In this document: piece by piece, positions 32,788-41,015 of the stretch | How positions within the stretch are numbered: position 1 is the first letter of the stretch | Layout: the number at the start of each line of letters is the position of its first letter | Source: CAXMNX01 sp964194845 | Lineage (GTDB): Bacteria; Pseudomonadota; Alphaproteobacteria; Rhodobacterales; Rhodobacteraceae | Direction of reading: 5' to 3' | NCBI GenBank assembly: GCA_964194845.1 | Contig: CAXMNX010000068.1 | Location: forward strand, 62,001-126,000 | Length of the DNA: 64,000 nucleotides | Made by a program: the position numbers and the translations under genes | The notes under the pieces: generated by a model | What the model saw: the letters and a program-made list of their open reading frames with translations, nothing else | Database searches by the model: none | What the model was told of the DNA's origin: nothing

Positions 32788-34281
32788 ATGATCCGCATTG
32801 CCGCGTGCCTTGTGCTGTTGTGGCTGCCAGCGACGTTAACTGCGCAGGCAGAAACCGGGTATGTCACGCTCGCAACGCCCGACGGCGGGTTGTCGGTGGA
32901 AGGCAGGCTGATATCCTTCGACGGCGAGTTTTTCCGGGTTGAAACAGAATTTGGGCAGGTGACGCTGGATGCCGGAAATGTCGTCTGCGCGGGGCAGGGT
33001 TGCCCCGACCCCGACGCCATGGTGGCGCGCATCGCGATCACCGGTCCGCCAGTTCTGTTGCGCGAGCTTGTCGCACCTCTGATGTCAGGCTTCGCGCAGC
33101 GGCAAGGCCTTGTTTTTGAAGATACATTTCTTAGCGACGATCACTTCCAGTGGAGCCTGAAAGACCGCCGTTCAGCCCGTGTAATTGCCGAGATCGAAGC
33201 GCTGGGTCCGGACCAAAGCGCCGCGATGGAATTGCCGGTTGAACTTAAGGTTAGCCGTCAGGAAGCCCGCGCGCCCTGGCAGTCGGACGTCATCGCATTG
33301 GACGCGCTCGTTGCGATCGTGGCGCCAGATAATCCCATCGCGTCGATTGATACCGAACTGCTGCGAAGGATCTTGACCGGGCAAACTGTTGATCCGGCAA
33401 AATATGAAGCCACACCGGGACAAATTCACCTGCCAGCGCCGCGTCTTGGACTGCTTCAGGGCCTGTCACGGCTTGGTTCGCTCACGTCGCGGTCGCCGCA
33501 ATCGGCTATAGCACACGGCGATCTGGATGCGCTCGCCGATGATGTTGCCTCTGACCCGGGGGCTTTGGGGCTGACGCTTTTTTCGCGGATCGGCAACGCC
33601 GTCCCGCTCATTCTAAGCGGGCCGTGTGGCCGCGGGATGCCGGCGATGCGTTCCAGCATCAAGGCCGAAGACTATCCGTTGACCGAGCATGTATTCCTGC
33701 ACCGTTTGGGTGCGCGCCAGCCGCGCGTCATCCGCGATTTTGTGGCCTACGTTCGGTCAAACGAGGCGCAGTCGATCGTGCGAAACACCGGGTTTATCGA
33801 CCAGGCCATCGGCGAAATAACTTTTGCCGAACAGGGCGAGCGCATTGCCCATTCGGTCCTTGCGGCAGGCGAAGACGACCTGGCGCTGTCCGAGATGCGG
33901 CGGATGTTGCGGGCATTGGCGACGGGTGCCAGGCTGACGCTGACGTTTCGGTTCCGCGATGGGTCCAGCGAGCTTGATGCGCAGTCGCGCTCGAACATTC
34001 GCCGCCTGGCGGATGCAATCAACGATGGCGCATTTGACGGCCAAGAGCTGTTGTTTGCTGGCTTCAGCGACGGTCAGGGTGAACGGGGCGCGAACCTCGG
34101 GCTGTCGCAGCGCCGGGCAAGACGGGTTTATGAAGCGATCACTCAGATTGCCGGGGATGCCCCGGTACGCTTCGCGGTCGATGCCTTCGGCGAGGCGTTG
34201 CCCATGGCTTGCGACGGGGTTCTCTGGGGCCGCCGGGTTAACCGCCGGGTCGAGGTCTGGGCAAAAGCCGATCATAGATAG
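32788..34281 (+). CDS. Periplasmic phosphate-binding-like/OmpA fusion protein
   Basis: A 497-residue exported protein: signal peptide ending near LTAQAE, then a PstS-like periplasmic binding fold (about 75-350: LVAIVAPDNPIASIDTELLR, IVRNTGFIDQAIGE) and an OmpA-like peptidoglycan-binding domain (about 385-497: FRDGSSELDAQSRSNIRRLA, GFSDGQGERGANLGLSQRRA). It probably binds an anion or ligand while anchored to the wall. No Pst transporter genes are nearby. It follows the membrane-anchored hypothetical gene and overlaps the radC remnant by ten bases tail to tail. Confidence 0.8.
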   Translation: MIRIAACLVLLWLPATLTAQAETGYVTLATPDGGLSVEGRLISFDGEFFRVETEFGQVTLDAGNVVCAGQGCPDPDAMVARIAITGPPVLLRELVAPLMSGFAQRQGLVFEDTFLSDDHFQWSLKDRRSARVIAEIEALGPDQSAAMELPVELKVSRQEARAPWQSDVIALDALVAIVAPDNPIASIDTELLRRILTGQTVDPAKYEATPGQIHLPAPRLGLLQGLSRLGSLTSRSPQSAIAHGDLDALADDVASDPGALGLTLFSRIGNAVPLILSGPCGRGMPAMRSSIKAEDYPLTEHVFLHRLGARQPRVIRDFVAYVRSNEAQSIVRNTGFIDQAIGEITFAEQGERIAHSVLAAGEDDLALSEMRRMLRALATGARLTLTFRFRDGSSELDAQSRSNIRRLADAINDGAFDGQELLFAGFSDGQGERGANLGLSQRRARRVYEAITQIAGDAPVRFAVDAFGEALPMACDGVLWGRRVNRRVEVWAKADHR

Positions 34282-35029
34282 CCCGCGGTCCGAAATGAAA
34301 ACTCGGCCGATTTTCCAATGATCAGGTGATCGTGCAGCCTGATCGACAGAGCTTCGGCGGCGGCGGCAACCTGCGCCGTCATAGAAATATCGCTTTCAGA
34401 CGGTGTTGGGTCGCCCGATGGGTGGTTGTGGACCAAAATCAAAGCGCTCGCGTTCAGTTCCAACGCCCGCTTGACCACCTCACGCGGATAGACCGGCACG
34501 TGGTCAACCGTGCCTTTCGCCTGTTGTTCATCCGCGATCAGCACGTTTTTTCTATCCAGAAACAGCACGCGAAACTGTTCGACCTCGCCGTGCGCATCGT
34601 TGTTCTGCAATATTCCAACAGCGCGTCCCAGCTTGAAACCACCTGCGTTTTCAACACCTTGGTTCGACTTAGCCGGTGCGCCGAGGCCTCGACGATTTTC
34701 AGATCAACCGCCACAATCTCGCCAATGCCGCGCACTTCGGTCAGCCGCTCCACCGGGGCCGACAGCACGCGATTGAAATCGCCAAAGGTTTCCAGAAGCC
34801 GCCGCGCCAGGGGTTTGACGTCGCAGCGCGGCAACGACCGAAACAGGATCAGCTCCAGCAGCTCGTAGTCCGGCATCGCTATTGCCCCGCCTGCCACAAA
34901 CCGCTCGCGCAGGCGCTTGCGATGATCCTTGATATAGGACGGTAACTTGCCCCTGGACCCGGTCAAAATCAGCTCCTGCCCTTCGAGAAAGGGCAATGGT
35001 GGCTCCTCAAATGAAAACGGCCCGGACAT
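34272..35029 (-). pseudogene. radC: RadC-family protein, frameshifted
   Basis: Two overlapping frames together make one RadC/MPN protein. The first (from ATG at 35027-35029) carries the helix-hairpin-helix part (LTEVRGIGEIVAVDLKIVEA) and reads to WDALLEYCRTTM; the second resumes with AHGEVEQFRVLFLDRKNVLI, then has the JAMM zinc motif HNHPSGDPTPSESD. One missing base near 34594 on the plus strand (a GG reduced to G) explains the shift. The two frames without the repair would give a truncated HhH protein lacking the JAMM domain. A sequencing error remains possible. Confidence 0.85.
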
Positions 35030-35071
35030 GCCTCGCACGCTGGCCCGGTCGTGGTGAATATCTGGTTAATT

Positions 35072-35099
35072 TGGCCGCAGGATTGCTTGCGGTTGGCCA
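35072..35099 (-). terminator. Hairpin after dnaJ
   Basis: TGGCCGCA (35072-35079) pairs with TGCGG-TT-GGCCA (35088-35099) with a two-base bulge. It sits between dnaJ and radC and may end the dnaKJ transcript. No clear T-run, so weak. Confidence 0.35.
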
Positions 35100-35118
35100 G
35101 ACTTCTAGCGGGGAGAGC

Positions 35119-36276
35119 CTAGCCCTTCATTCCTTCCCAGAAAGTCTTGACCTTCCTGAAAAAGCCTGACGATTCTGGGTTGTTTTCTTCGGAAAGCGCC
35201 TCGAACTCTTTCAACAGCTCTTTCTGGCGGCCCGTCAGGTTAACCGGCGTTTCAACCGCCAGTTCGATAAACATGTCGCCCGCCGCACCGCCGCGCAGCG
35301 ATGGCATACCTTTTGACCGCAGACGCATCTGGCGGCCCGACTGGCTTCCGGCAGGAACTTTGACACGGCTGCGACCGCCATCAATTGTTGGAACCTCGAT
35401 ATCGCCGCCCATCGCTGCCGACGCCATGCTGACCGGCACGCGGCAATAAAGTTCGGATCCGTCGCGCTGGAAAAGCGGATGATTGGCAACCTCGATGAAT
35501 ATATACAGATCACCCGCAGGCCCGCCGCGCAGACCCGCTTCGCCTTCACCGGCCAGCCTGATCCGGGTGCCGGTTTCAACGCCTGCCGGAATATTCACGC
35601 TAAGCGAACGGTCCTTCTCGACCCGACCAGCACCCCCGCAGCTTTTGCAGGGGTTCTGAATGATCTGCCCCATGCCTGAACAGGTCGGGCAGGTGCGTTC
35701 GACGGTGAAAAATCCCTGCTGCGCGCGGACCTTTCCCATGCCCGAACACGTCGGACAGGCCGCGGGCTCTGCCCCGCCTTCGGAACCGGAACCGTTGCAG
35801 GTGTCACAGGCAACAGCGCTTGGCACCTGAACCGTCTTTTGCAGGCCGCCAAAGGCTTCTTCCAGCGAGATGCGAAGGTTATACCGCAGGTCGGATCCGC
35901 GCACGGCGCGCCGTGCGCCGCCGCCACGGCCACGGCCACGCCCGCCCATAACGTCGCCAAAAAGATCGTCAAAAACATCCGAAAACGCACTGGCGAAATC
36001 GCCGCCACCGTAACTGGCACTGCCGGGGCGCCCGCCGCCACCCATGCCGCCTTCGAAAGCCGCATGGCCGAAACGGTCGTAAGCCGCTTTCCTGTCGCCG
36101 TCTTTCAGTACCTCGTAAGCCTCGTTCGCTTCCTTGAATTCGGACTCGGCGTTCGGATTGTCGCTATTGCTATCTGGGTGAACCGCCTTGGCTTTCTGGC
36201 GATAGGCTTTCTTGATATCGTCGCCGGACGCACCCTTCGGCACCCCCAGAACCTCGTAATAGTCGCGCTTTGCCAT
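35119..36276 (-). CDS. dnaJ: Chaperone protein DnaJ
   Basis: The Hsp40 co-chaperone that stimulates DnaK ATPase. The 385-residue type I DnaJ has the J-domain with HPD (VHPDSN), a Gly/Phe-rich region (about 75-120), four zinc motifs (CDTCNGSG, CPTCSGMG twice, CKSCGGAG) and the C-terminal substrate-binding domain. It follows dnaK on the same strand with a strong hairpin in between. Confidence 0.96.
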   Translation of the reverse strand: MAKRDYYEVLGVPKGASGDDIKKAYRQKAKAVHPDSNSDNPNAESEFKEANEAYEVLKDGDRKAAYDRFGHAAFEGGMGGGGRPGSASYGGGDFASAFSDVFDDLFGDVMGGRGRGRGGGARRAVRGSDLRYNLRISLEEAFGGLQKTVQVPSAVACDTCNGSGSEGGAEPAACPTCSGMGKVRAQQGFFTVERTCPTCSGMGQIIQNPCKSCGGAGRVEKDRSLSVNIPAGVETGTRIRLAGEGEAGLRGGPAGDLYIFIEVANHPLFQRDGSELYCRVPVSMASAAMGGDIEVPTIDGGRSRVKVPAGSQSGRQMRLRSKGMPSLRGGAAGDMFIELAVETPVNLTGRQKELLKEFEALSEENNPESSGFFRKVKTFWEGMKG

Positions 36277-36299
36277 TTGTGTCGTCCCTTCGGAACGCG

Positions 36300-36330
36300 C
36301 GGGCCGGCCCAGAAAAGTCAGGCCGGCCCG
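36300..36330 (-). promoter_or_regulatory. Strong dnaK-dnaJ intercistronic hairpin
   Basis: CGGGCCGGCC (36300-36309) and GGCCGGCCCG (36321-36330) form a perfect ten-pair stem around 11 bases in the gap between dnaK and dnaJ. Such structures usually give more dnaK than dnaJ mRNA through partial termination or 3'-end protection. No T-run is seen. Confidence 0.55.
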
Positions 36331-36355
36331 TCAGGTCGCGTTACACCGGCACCGA

Positions 36356-38269
36356 TCAGGCGCGCTTGTCTTCGTCGAGGTCTTCGAAATCCGCGTCGAC
36401 AATATCATCATCCACGCTGCGCGGCTCCTCTTCGTCAGAACTGGCCTCGCCAGCCTTTTCTTGCATCGATTTGTAAATCGCCTCGCCCAGCTTCATCGCG
36501 GCCTCGGTCACATTCTGGATACCGCCGCGGATCTTGCCCGCGTCTTCAGTCTCCATTTGCTCCTTGAGGTTGGCAATCGCCAGCTCGATGGCCTCGATCG
36601 TGGTCGGGTCAACCTTGTCGGCGTGCTCTTCCATCGACCGCTCGGTCGAATGAACCAGGCTTTCGGCGCCGTTCTTGGCTTCGACCAGATCCTTGCGCTC
36701 TTTGTCGGCCTCGGCGTTTTCTTCGGCGTCCTTGACCATCGCATCGATCTCATCATCAGAAAGACCACCAGAAGCCTGGATGGTAATCTTCTGCTCTTTG
36801 CCGGTGCCTTTGTCCTTGGCCTGAACCGAAACAATACCGTTGGCGTCGATGTCGAAGGCGACCTCGATCTGCGGCATGCCACGCGGCGCGGGAGGAATGT
36901 CCTCCAGATTGAACTGACCCAGCATTTTGTTATCCGCCGCCATCTCACGTTCGCCCTGGAACACTCGGATCGTGACGGCGTTCTGATTGTCTTCGGCGGT
37001 TGAGAAAATTTGCGACTTTTTCGTCGGGATGGTGGTGTTTCGGTCGATCAGGCGCGTGAAGACACCGCCCAGCGTTTCAATGCCCAGCGACAATGGCGTC
37101 ACGTCCAGAAGGACAACGTCTTTCACGTCACCTTGCAGAACACCTGCCTGAATGGCAGCACCCATCGCCACAACTTCGTCCGGGTTCACGCCCTTGTGCG
37201 GCTCTTTTCCAAAGAACTTCGTCACTTCCTCGGTGACCCTCGGCATCCGGGTCATGCCGCCGACCAGAACAATCTCGTCAATGTCGTCCGTAGAAAGACC
37301 GGCGTCTTTCAGCGCAGCCTGACAGGGCTTGATCGACCTTTTGATCAGGTCGCCGACCAGCGATTCGAGCTTTGCGCGCGTCAACTTGATGACCATGTGC
37401 AATGGTGTGCCGGAATTTGGGTCCATCGAGATGAACGGCTGGTTGATCTCGGTCTGGGTCGAGCTTGAAAGCTCGATCTTCGCCTTTTCCGCGGCTTCCT
37501 TCAGGCGCTGCAACGCCATCTTGTCGCCGGTCAGGTCGACGGCGTGTTCCTTTTTGAATTCGCCGGCCAGATAGTTGACGATCCGCATATCGAAATCTTC
37601 GCCACCAAGGAACGTGTCGCCGTTCGTTGATTTCACTTCAAAAAGGCCGTCGTCGATCTCAAGGATTGTGATGTCGAAAGTGCCGCCACCAAGGTCGTAG
37701 ACCGCGATCGTCTTGGTTTCTTTCTTGTCCAGACCATAGGCCAGTGCCGCGGCTGTCGGCTCGTTGATGATCCGCAGCACTTCCATGCCAGCGATTTTGC
37801 CGGCGTCTTTTGTGGCCTGGCGCTGGGCGTCATTGAAATAGGCGGGAACGGTGATCACGGCTTGGGTGACATCTTCGCCCAGATAACTTTCGGCGGTTTC
37901 CTTCATCTTCTGAAGGATGAATGCCGAAATTTGCGACGGCGAATACTTCTCGGCTCCGGCTTCAACCCAGGCATCGCCATTGCCACCATCAACAATTTCG
38001 TAGGGAACCATATGCTTGTCTTTTGTGACTTCCGCATCGTCAACCCGGCGTCCGATCAGGCGTTTCACCGCGAATACAGTATTCTCGGGGTTGGTGACGG
38101 CCTGACGTTTGGCCGGCTGACCGACCAGGCGCTCGTTGTCGGTGAAGGCGACGATCGACGGTGTCGTTCGCGCGCCTTCGGCGTTTTCAATAACGCGTGG
38201 TTGCGACCCGTCCATGATGGCAACGCAGCTGTTCGTCGTGCCAAGGTCGATACCGATGACTTTACCCAT
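36356..38269 (-). CDS. dnaK: Chaperone protein DnaK (Hsp70)
   Basis: The ATP-driven Hsp70 chaperone. The 637-residue protein begins with GKVIGIDLGTTNSCVAIMDG, has YDLGGGTFDITILEI, the phosphate-2 region VLVGGMTRMPRV, the interdomain linker around VVLLDVTPLSLGIE and a lidded C-terminus ending in an acidic tail (SSDEEEPRSVDDDIVDADFE). Start ATG is at 38267-38269. dnaJ follows. Confidence 0.96.
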   Translation of the reverse strand: MGKVIGIDLGTTNSCVAIMDGSQPRVIENAEGARTTPSIVAFTDNERLVGQPAKRQAVTNPENTVFAVKRLIGRRVDDAEVTKDKHMVPYEIVDGGNGDAWVEAGAEKYSPSQISAFILQKMKETAESYLGEDVTQAVITVPAYFNDAQRQATKDAGKIAGMEVLRIINEPTAAALAYGLDKKETKTIAVYDLGGGTFDITILEIDDGLFEVKSTNGDTFLGGEDFDMRIVNYLAGEFKKEHAVDLTGDKMALQRLKEAAEKAKIELSSSTQTEINQPFISMDPNSGTPLHMVIKLTRAKLESLVGDLIKRSIKPCQAALKDAGLSTDDIDEIVLVGGMTRMPRVTEEVTKFFGKEPHKGVNPDEVVAMGAAIQAGVLQGDVKDVVLLDVTPLSLGIETLGGVFTRLIDRNTTIPTKKSQIFSTAEDNQNAVTIRVFQGEREMAADNKMLGQFNLEDIPPAPRGMPQIEVAFDIDANGIVSVQAKDKGTGKEQKITIQASGGLSDDEIDAMVKDAEENAEADKERKDLVEAKNGAESLVHSTERSMEEHADKVDPTTIEAIELAIANLKEQMETEDAGKIRGGIQNVTEAAMKLGEAIYKSMQEKAGEASSDEEEPRSVDDDIVDADFEDLDEDKRA

Positions 38270-38382
38270 GCTCAATTCCTCTTTCTTCGGCGATTTACGG
38301 GAACCGGGCCCTTTATGGCGCCCCTGGGTCCCCATCCCATTTCGAATGACGGCCCTCGTGGGCGATCACGGCTTCGTGCGGT

Positions 38383-38411
38383 ATATAGGGAGCAGCCATT
38401 GGCGCTGCAAG
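38383..38411 (-). promoter_or_regulatory. Putative dnaK promoter, sigma-32-like
   Basis: On the minus strand, CTTGCA (38406-38411) and CTATAT (38383-38388) are separated by 17 bases, about 115 bases upstream of dnaK. A CTTG -35 element suits an RpoH promoter in alphaproteobacteria; the -10 element also suits the housekeeping factor. Found by eye. Confidence 0.45.
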
Positions 38412-38454
38412 CGCCCGAGGCGGCTGTTTTCGTTAGTTGAGCGGGGAAAATTTC

Positions 38455-38617
38455 GTGCCGGACCTCTTTGCAGGCATCAACGATGCGCCCGTCGATCTAA
38501 ATGGCGTCAAGATCTATCCCGGCTGGTTGGCGCGGCATTGACCGGATCAGGTTTGGTTCGTCGGATTTGTTGGCAGAGGGCGGGCGGATCAATGTCACTC
38601 TGCGAGTGGCGCGATAG
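38455..38617 (+). pseudogene. alkB: AlkB-family dioxygenase remnant with internal deletion
   Basis: A GTG at 38455 opens PDLFAGINDAPVDLNGVKIY and then PGWLARH before a TGA, resembling the N-terminus of alphaproteobacterial AlkB (2-oxoglutarate/Fe-dependent DNA dealkylation). One frame over, without a gap, IDRIRFGSSDLLAEGGRINV-TLRVAR and a stop (38537-38617) matches the AlkB C-terminus, whose last strand reads like GGRINLTLR. About 140-150 codons, including the iron-binding HxD...H core, would be missing. Its end overlaps the SH3 gene on the other strand by 23 bases. Certainly non-functional if the reading is right. Confidence 0.65.
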
Positions 38618-39281
38618 AGCAGCAGCCGGTGACAAAGTAGTTCACTATGCGCGGGTCATTTTCAAATTCACCCATCCCCCAAAAATCAATTCCGATGCCA
38701 TAAGTCCGATCCGACATGCCATCGCTGCACAACTCGGGGCGCACGACGGTGATCAAGTCAAATAGTGTTTTGCTTGGCCTGTGGGCAAAAATCATAAACT
38801 GAGTGAACCGGTCAGCCCGGTTCGCCGCGTTCGTGCGGCTTATGACGTTTCCCTTGGCATCCGGAGCTTCGGTACCGGATAGTTCGACAATCCGTCCATT
38901 GAAATTCATCAACCAGAATGGCTCGGTGCCGAAACAGCGCGTCAGTTGGGTTGTTGCCAGCGACATGCCTGTATTTGGGTCGACGCTACCAAACCAATCA
39001 CCAGTCCGGCGCTCCATGAACCGAAGCGCAACCCACCCGGATCTTTCGGCGGTATTCACCAACCCCCAAGATCGTTGATCATTTGCTTTGATGACTTCGA
39101 TCTGTGTCGCATCAGGCGCTAGCGTTCCGATGATCTCGGCGCTTGGGTCAGGAGCGGCGCGAATATTAAGCACCTCGTCCGCCGCCACCCCGGTAAGGTC
39201 GTAAAGCGCAGGCCAACTGTGGCTTTCAGCAAGAATAGGCGACGCCAGCAGGATCAAAGCAGTAATCAGCGCCCGGATCAC
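38595..39281 (-). CDS. Exported SH3-domain protein
   Basis: A 228-residue protein with signal peptide (ALITALILLASPILAES) and a bacterial SH3 domain at about 25-95 (GVAADEVLNIRAAPDPSAEI, WGLVNTAERSGWVALRFM), followed by a second domain starting RCFGTEPFWLMNF and containing TGCCS. The second part resembles periplasmic domains of the COG3650 type, but the function is unknown. Its stop lies next to the alkB remnant and its start overlaps the ABC permease gene's stop. Confidence 0.78.
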   Translation of the reverse strand: MIRALITALILLASPILAESHSWPALYDLTGVAADEVLNIRAAPDPSAEIIGTLAPDATQIEVIKANDQRSWGLVNTAERSGWVALRFMERRTGDWFGSVDPNTGMSLATTQLTRCFGTEPFWLMNFNGRIVELSGTEAPDAKGNVISRTNAANRADRFTQFMIFAHRPSKTLFDLITVVRPELCSDGMSDRTYGIGIDFWGMGEFENDPRIVNYFVTGCCSIAPLAE

Positions 39282-40099
39282 CGGCCCGCCGACCAGCTAA
39301 GCGACACATGCCGTGCTGCGTGCGACACCAGCATGATCCCGATTGCTGTGATAATCAGCGAGACGACAATCGGATACGTCAGCGACGATTTCAGCGGGTT
39401 GTAGTTTACAAAAATATAACCGCGGCCCTGGTCGATGATGTGAAAAAGCGGGTTCCACGAGAACATCGCGACCATATGCGCCGGCAATGTGTTGGCCACG
39501 AACATCTTTCCCGACGCGAACATATTAAACCGGTTGTAAATCTGCGCGAATATGCTGGTTCCCTTTGGAATCCAGGGCTTTAGCCCGAGAAGAACAAGCC
39601 CCACCGCGCAACCTGAAAACCACGCAAGAAGCAACATCATCGCAGCACCAAAGGGTTGCGCGATCTCAATCGGGGTCCACAGCAAATGATAACAAATGAG
39701 AATGCCAAACATTGAAATAAACTGAACGTAAAGGGCGCCCAAGGCCGCAGCACATACCGCAATCGGCTGGTTCATCGGCAGGTGCTGCATCATCGGTGAT
39801 GTGGGCCCGTCCGAGCCCATCACCGCGCCAAGCGACTTCACATGGGTTATAAAGACGAAAATACCCGACATCACATAAAGCAGGAAGTCACCGCGTATCG
39901 CCAGACCCCGAAGCCCGAGCACGTCAAACAGAAAGTAAAACGCGCCGACCATGACAAGCGTCTGAAGGATATTCATCAGGATCGCGAGGACCGCATCGCG
40001 GTGCGAAGACCGTGTCGCGCGAACCGCGTTGTGAAACGTCAGATTCATAAATGTGAACGCGCCGTCAAGCAGCGTCGCTCTGCGTTCGGCCTGAAACAT
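39278..40099 (-). CDS. ABC-2-type polysaccharide export permease (KpsM-like)
   Basis: A 273-residue inner-membrane protein with about six membrane segments (for example ILQTLVMVGAFYFLFDVLG, AAMMLLLAWFSGCAVGLVLL, TYPIVVSLIITAIGIMLVS) and the pattern of capsule/LPS export permeases. AGAGGG lies before the ATG at 40097-40099. The partner ATPase is not in this stretch. It overlaps the SH3 gene and is divergent from cysQ, next to the glycosyltransferase block, so export of a surface polysaccharide is likely. Confidence 0.78.
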   Translation of the reverse strand: MFQAERRATLLDGAFTFMNLTFHNAVRATRSSHRDAVLAILMNILQTLVMVGAFYFLFDVLGLRGLAIRGDFLLYVMSGIFVFITHVKSLGAVMGSDGPTSPMMQHLPMNQPIAVCAAALGALYVQFISMFGILICYHLLWTPIEIAQPFGAAMMLLLAWFSGCAVGLVLLGLKPWIPKGTSIFAQIYNRFNMFASGKMFVANTLPAHMVAMFSWNPLFHIIDQGRGYIFVNYNPLKSSLTYPIVVSLIITAIGIMLVSHAARHVSLSWSAGR

Positions 40100-40205
40100 G
40101 ACCCTCTGCCCGTATTTGCCCGAAGTTACGCCTCCGGGCTTGTGATGCCCCCAAAAGGCAGCATAAGCCTGCAAATGCAGTAGTCAAAGGGCGAAGGCGC
40201 AAGAC

Positions 40206-41012
40206 ATGGCGGAATTTCACCGAACCGATCTCGTTGCAACATTCCGTCACCTCGCGATCGAAGCCGGTGCCGTGATTATGGAGATCTACGGGCGCGATAA
40301 TTTCGATGTCCGTGCAAAGTCTGACGCAAGCCCGGTGACCGAGGCCGATGAAGCCGCTGATAAGCTTATCTCGGCCGGGCTGCGCGCCGCGTTCCCCGAC
40401 CTGCCGCTGGTCACCGAAGAACAGGCGGATACGCATAAATTGTCGGCGCGCACTTTTCTGATCGTCGATCCGCTGGATGGCACAAAGGAATTTGTGAAAC
40501 GGCGCGGTGATTTCACGGTGAACATCGCCATCGTCGAAGATGGCGTGCCTACATTAGGCGTTGTCTACGCCCCGGCAAAGGGGCGCATGTTTTTCACAAC
40601 TGCCGACGGTGGCGCTGTTGAAGAAATGGGGCCGTTTGACCCTGCGACCATCGGGGAAACAAAGACGATCAGGGTCTCGCGCCCGAACAACTCGGCGTTA
40701 CGTGTGGTCGCGTCGAAGTCGCACCGCGATGCAGCAACCGACGCCTATATCGGCCTTTACGATGTCGCGGAGTCCGTAAGTGCCGGTTCATCGCTAAAGT
40801 TCTGCCTTGTCGCGGCGGGTGAGGCGGATTTTTATCCGCGTCTTGGCACCACGATGGAGTGGGATACCGCCGCAGGCCATGCCGTATTGCGTGCCGCCGG
40901 GGGCAAGGTTGTTGCGCGCGACGGGCTGGAAATTCTCGGCTACAGCAAACCCGGCTTCCGCAACCCGCATTTCCTGGCATTTGCGCCAGGCGTCAATCTC
41001 AAGGTCGGCTGA
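40206..41012 (+). CDS. cysQ: 3'(2'),5'-bisphosphate nucleotidase CysQ
   Basis: Removes the 3'-phosphate from PAP (adenosine 3',5'-bisphosphate), the by-product of PAPS-dependent sulfation or sulfate reduction. The 268-residue protein has the inositol-monophosphatase metal motif FLIVDPLDGTKEFVKRRGDF, the EEQA Glu and the second motif MEWDTAAGHAVLRAAGG. It starts a rightward run of glycosyltransferases that ends in a sulfotransferase, which would generate PAP, so the link may be functional. Confidence 0.92.
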   Translation: MAEFHRTDLVATFRHLAIEAGAVIMEIYGRDNFDVRAKSDASPVTEADEAADKLISAGLRAAFPDLPLVTEEQADTHKLSARTFLIVDPLDGTKEFVKRRGDFTVNIAIVEDGVPTLGVVYAPAKGRMFFTTADGGAVEEMGPFDPATIGETKTIRVSRPNNSALRVVASKSHRDAATDAYIGLYDVAESVSAGSSLKFCLVAAGEADFYPRLGTTMEWDTAAGHAVLRAAGGKVVARDGLEILGYSKPGFRNPHFLAFAPGVNLKVG

Positions 41013-41015
41013 TCC

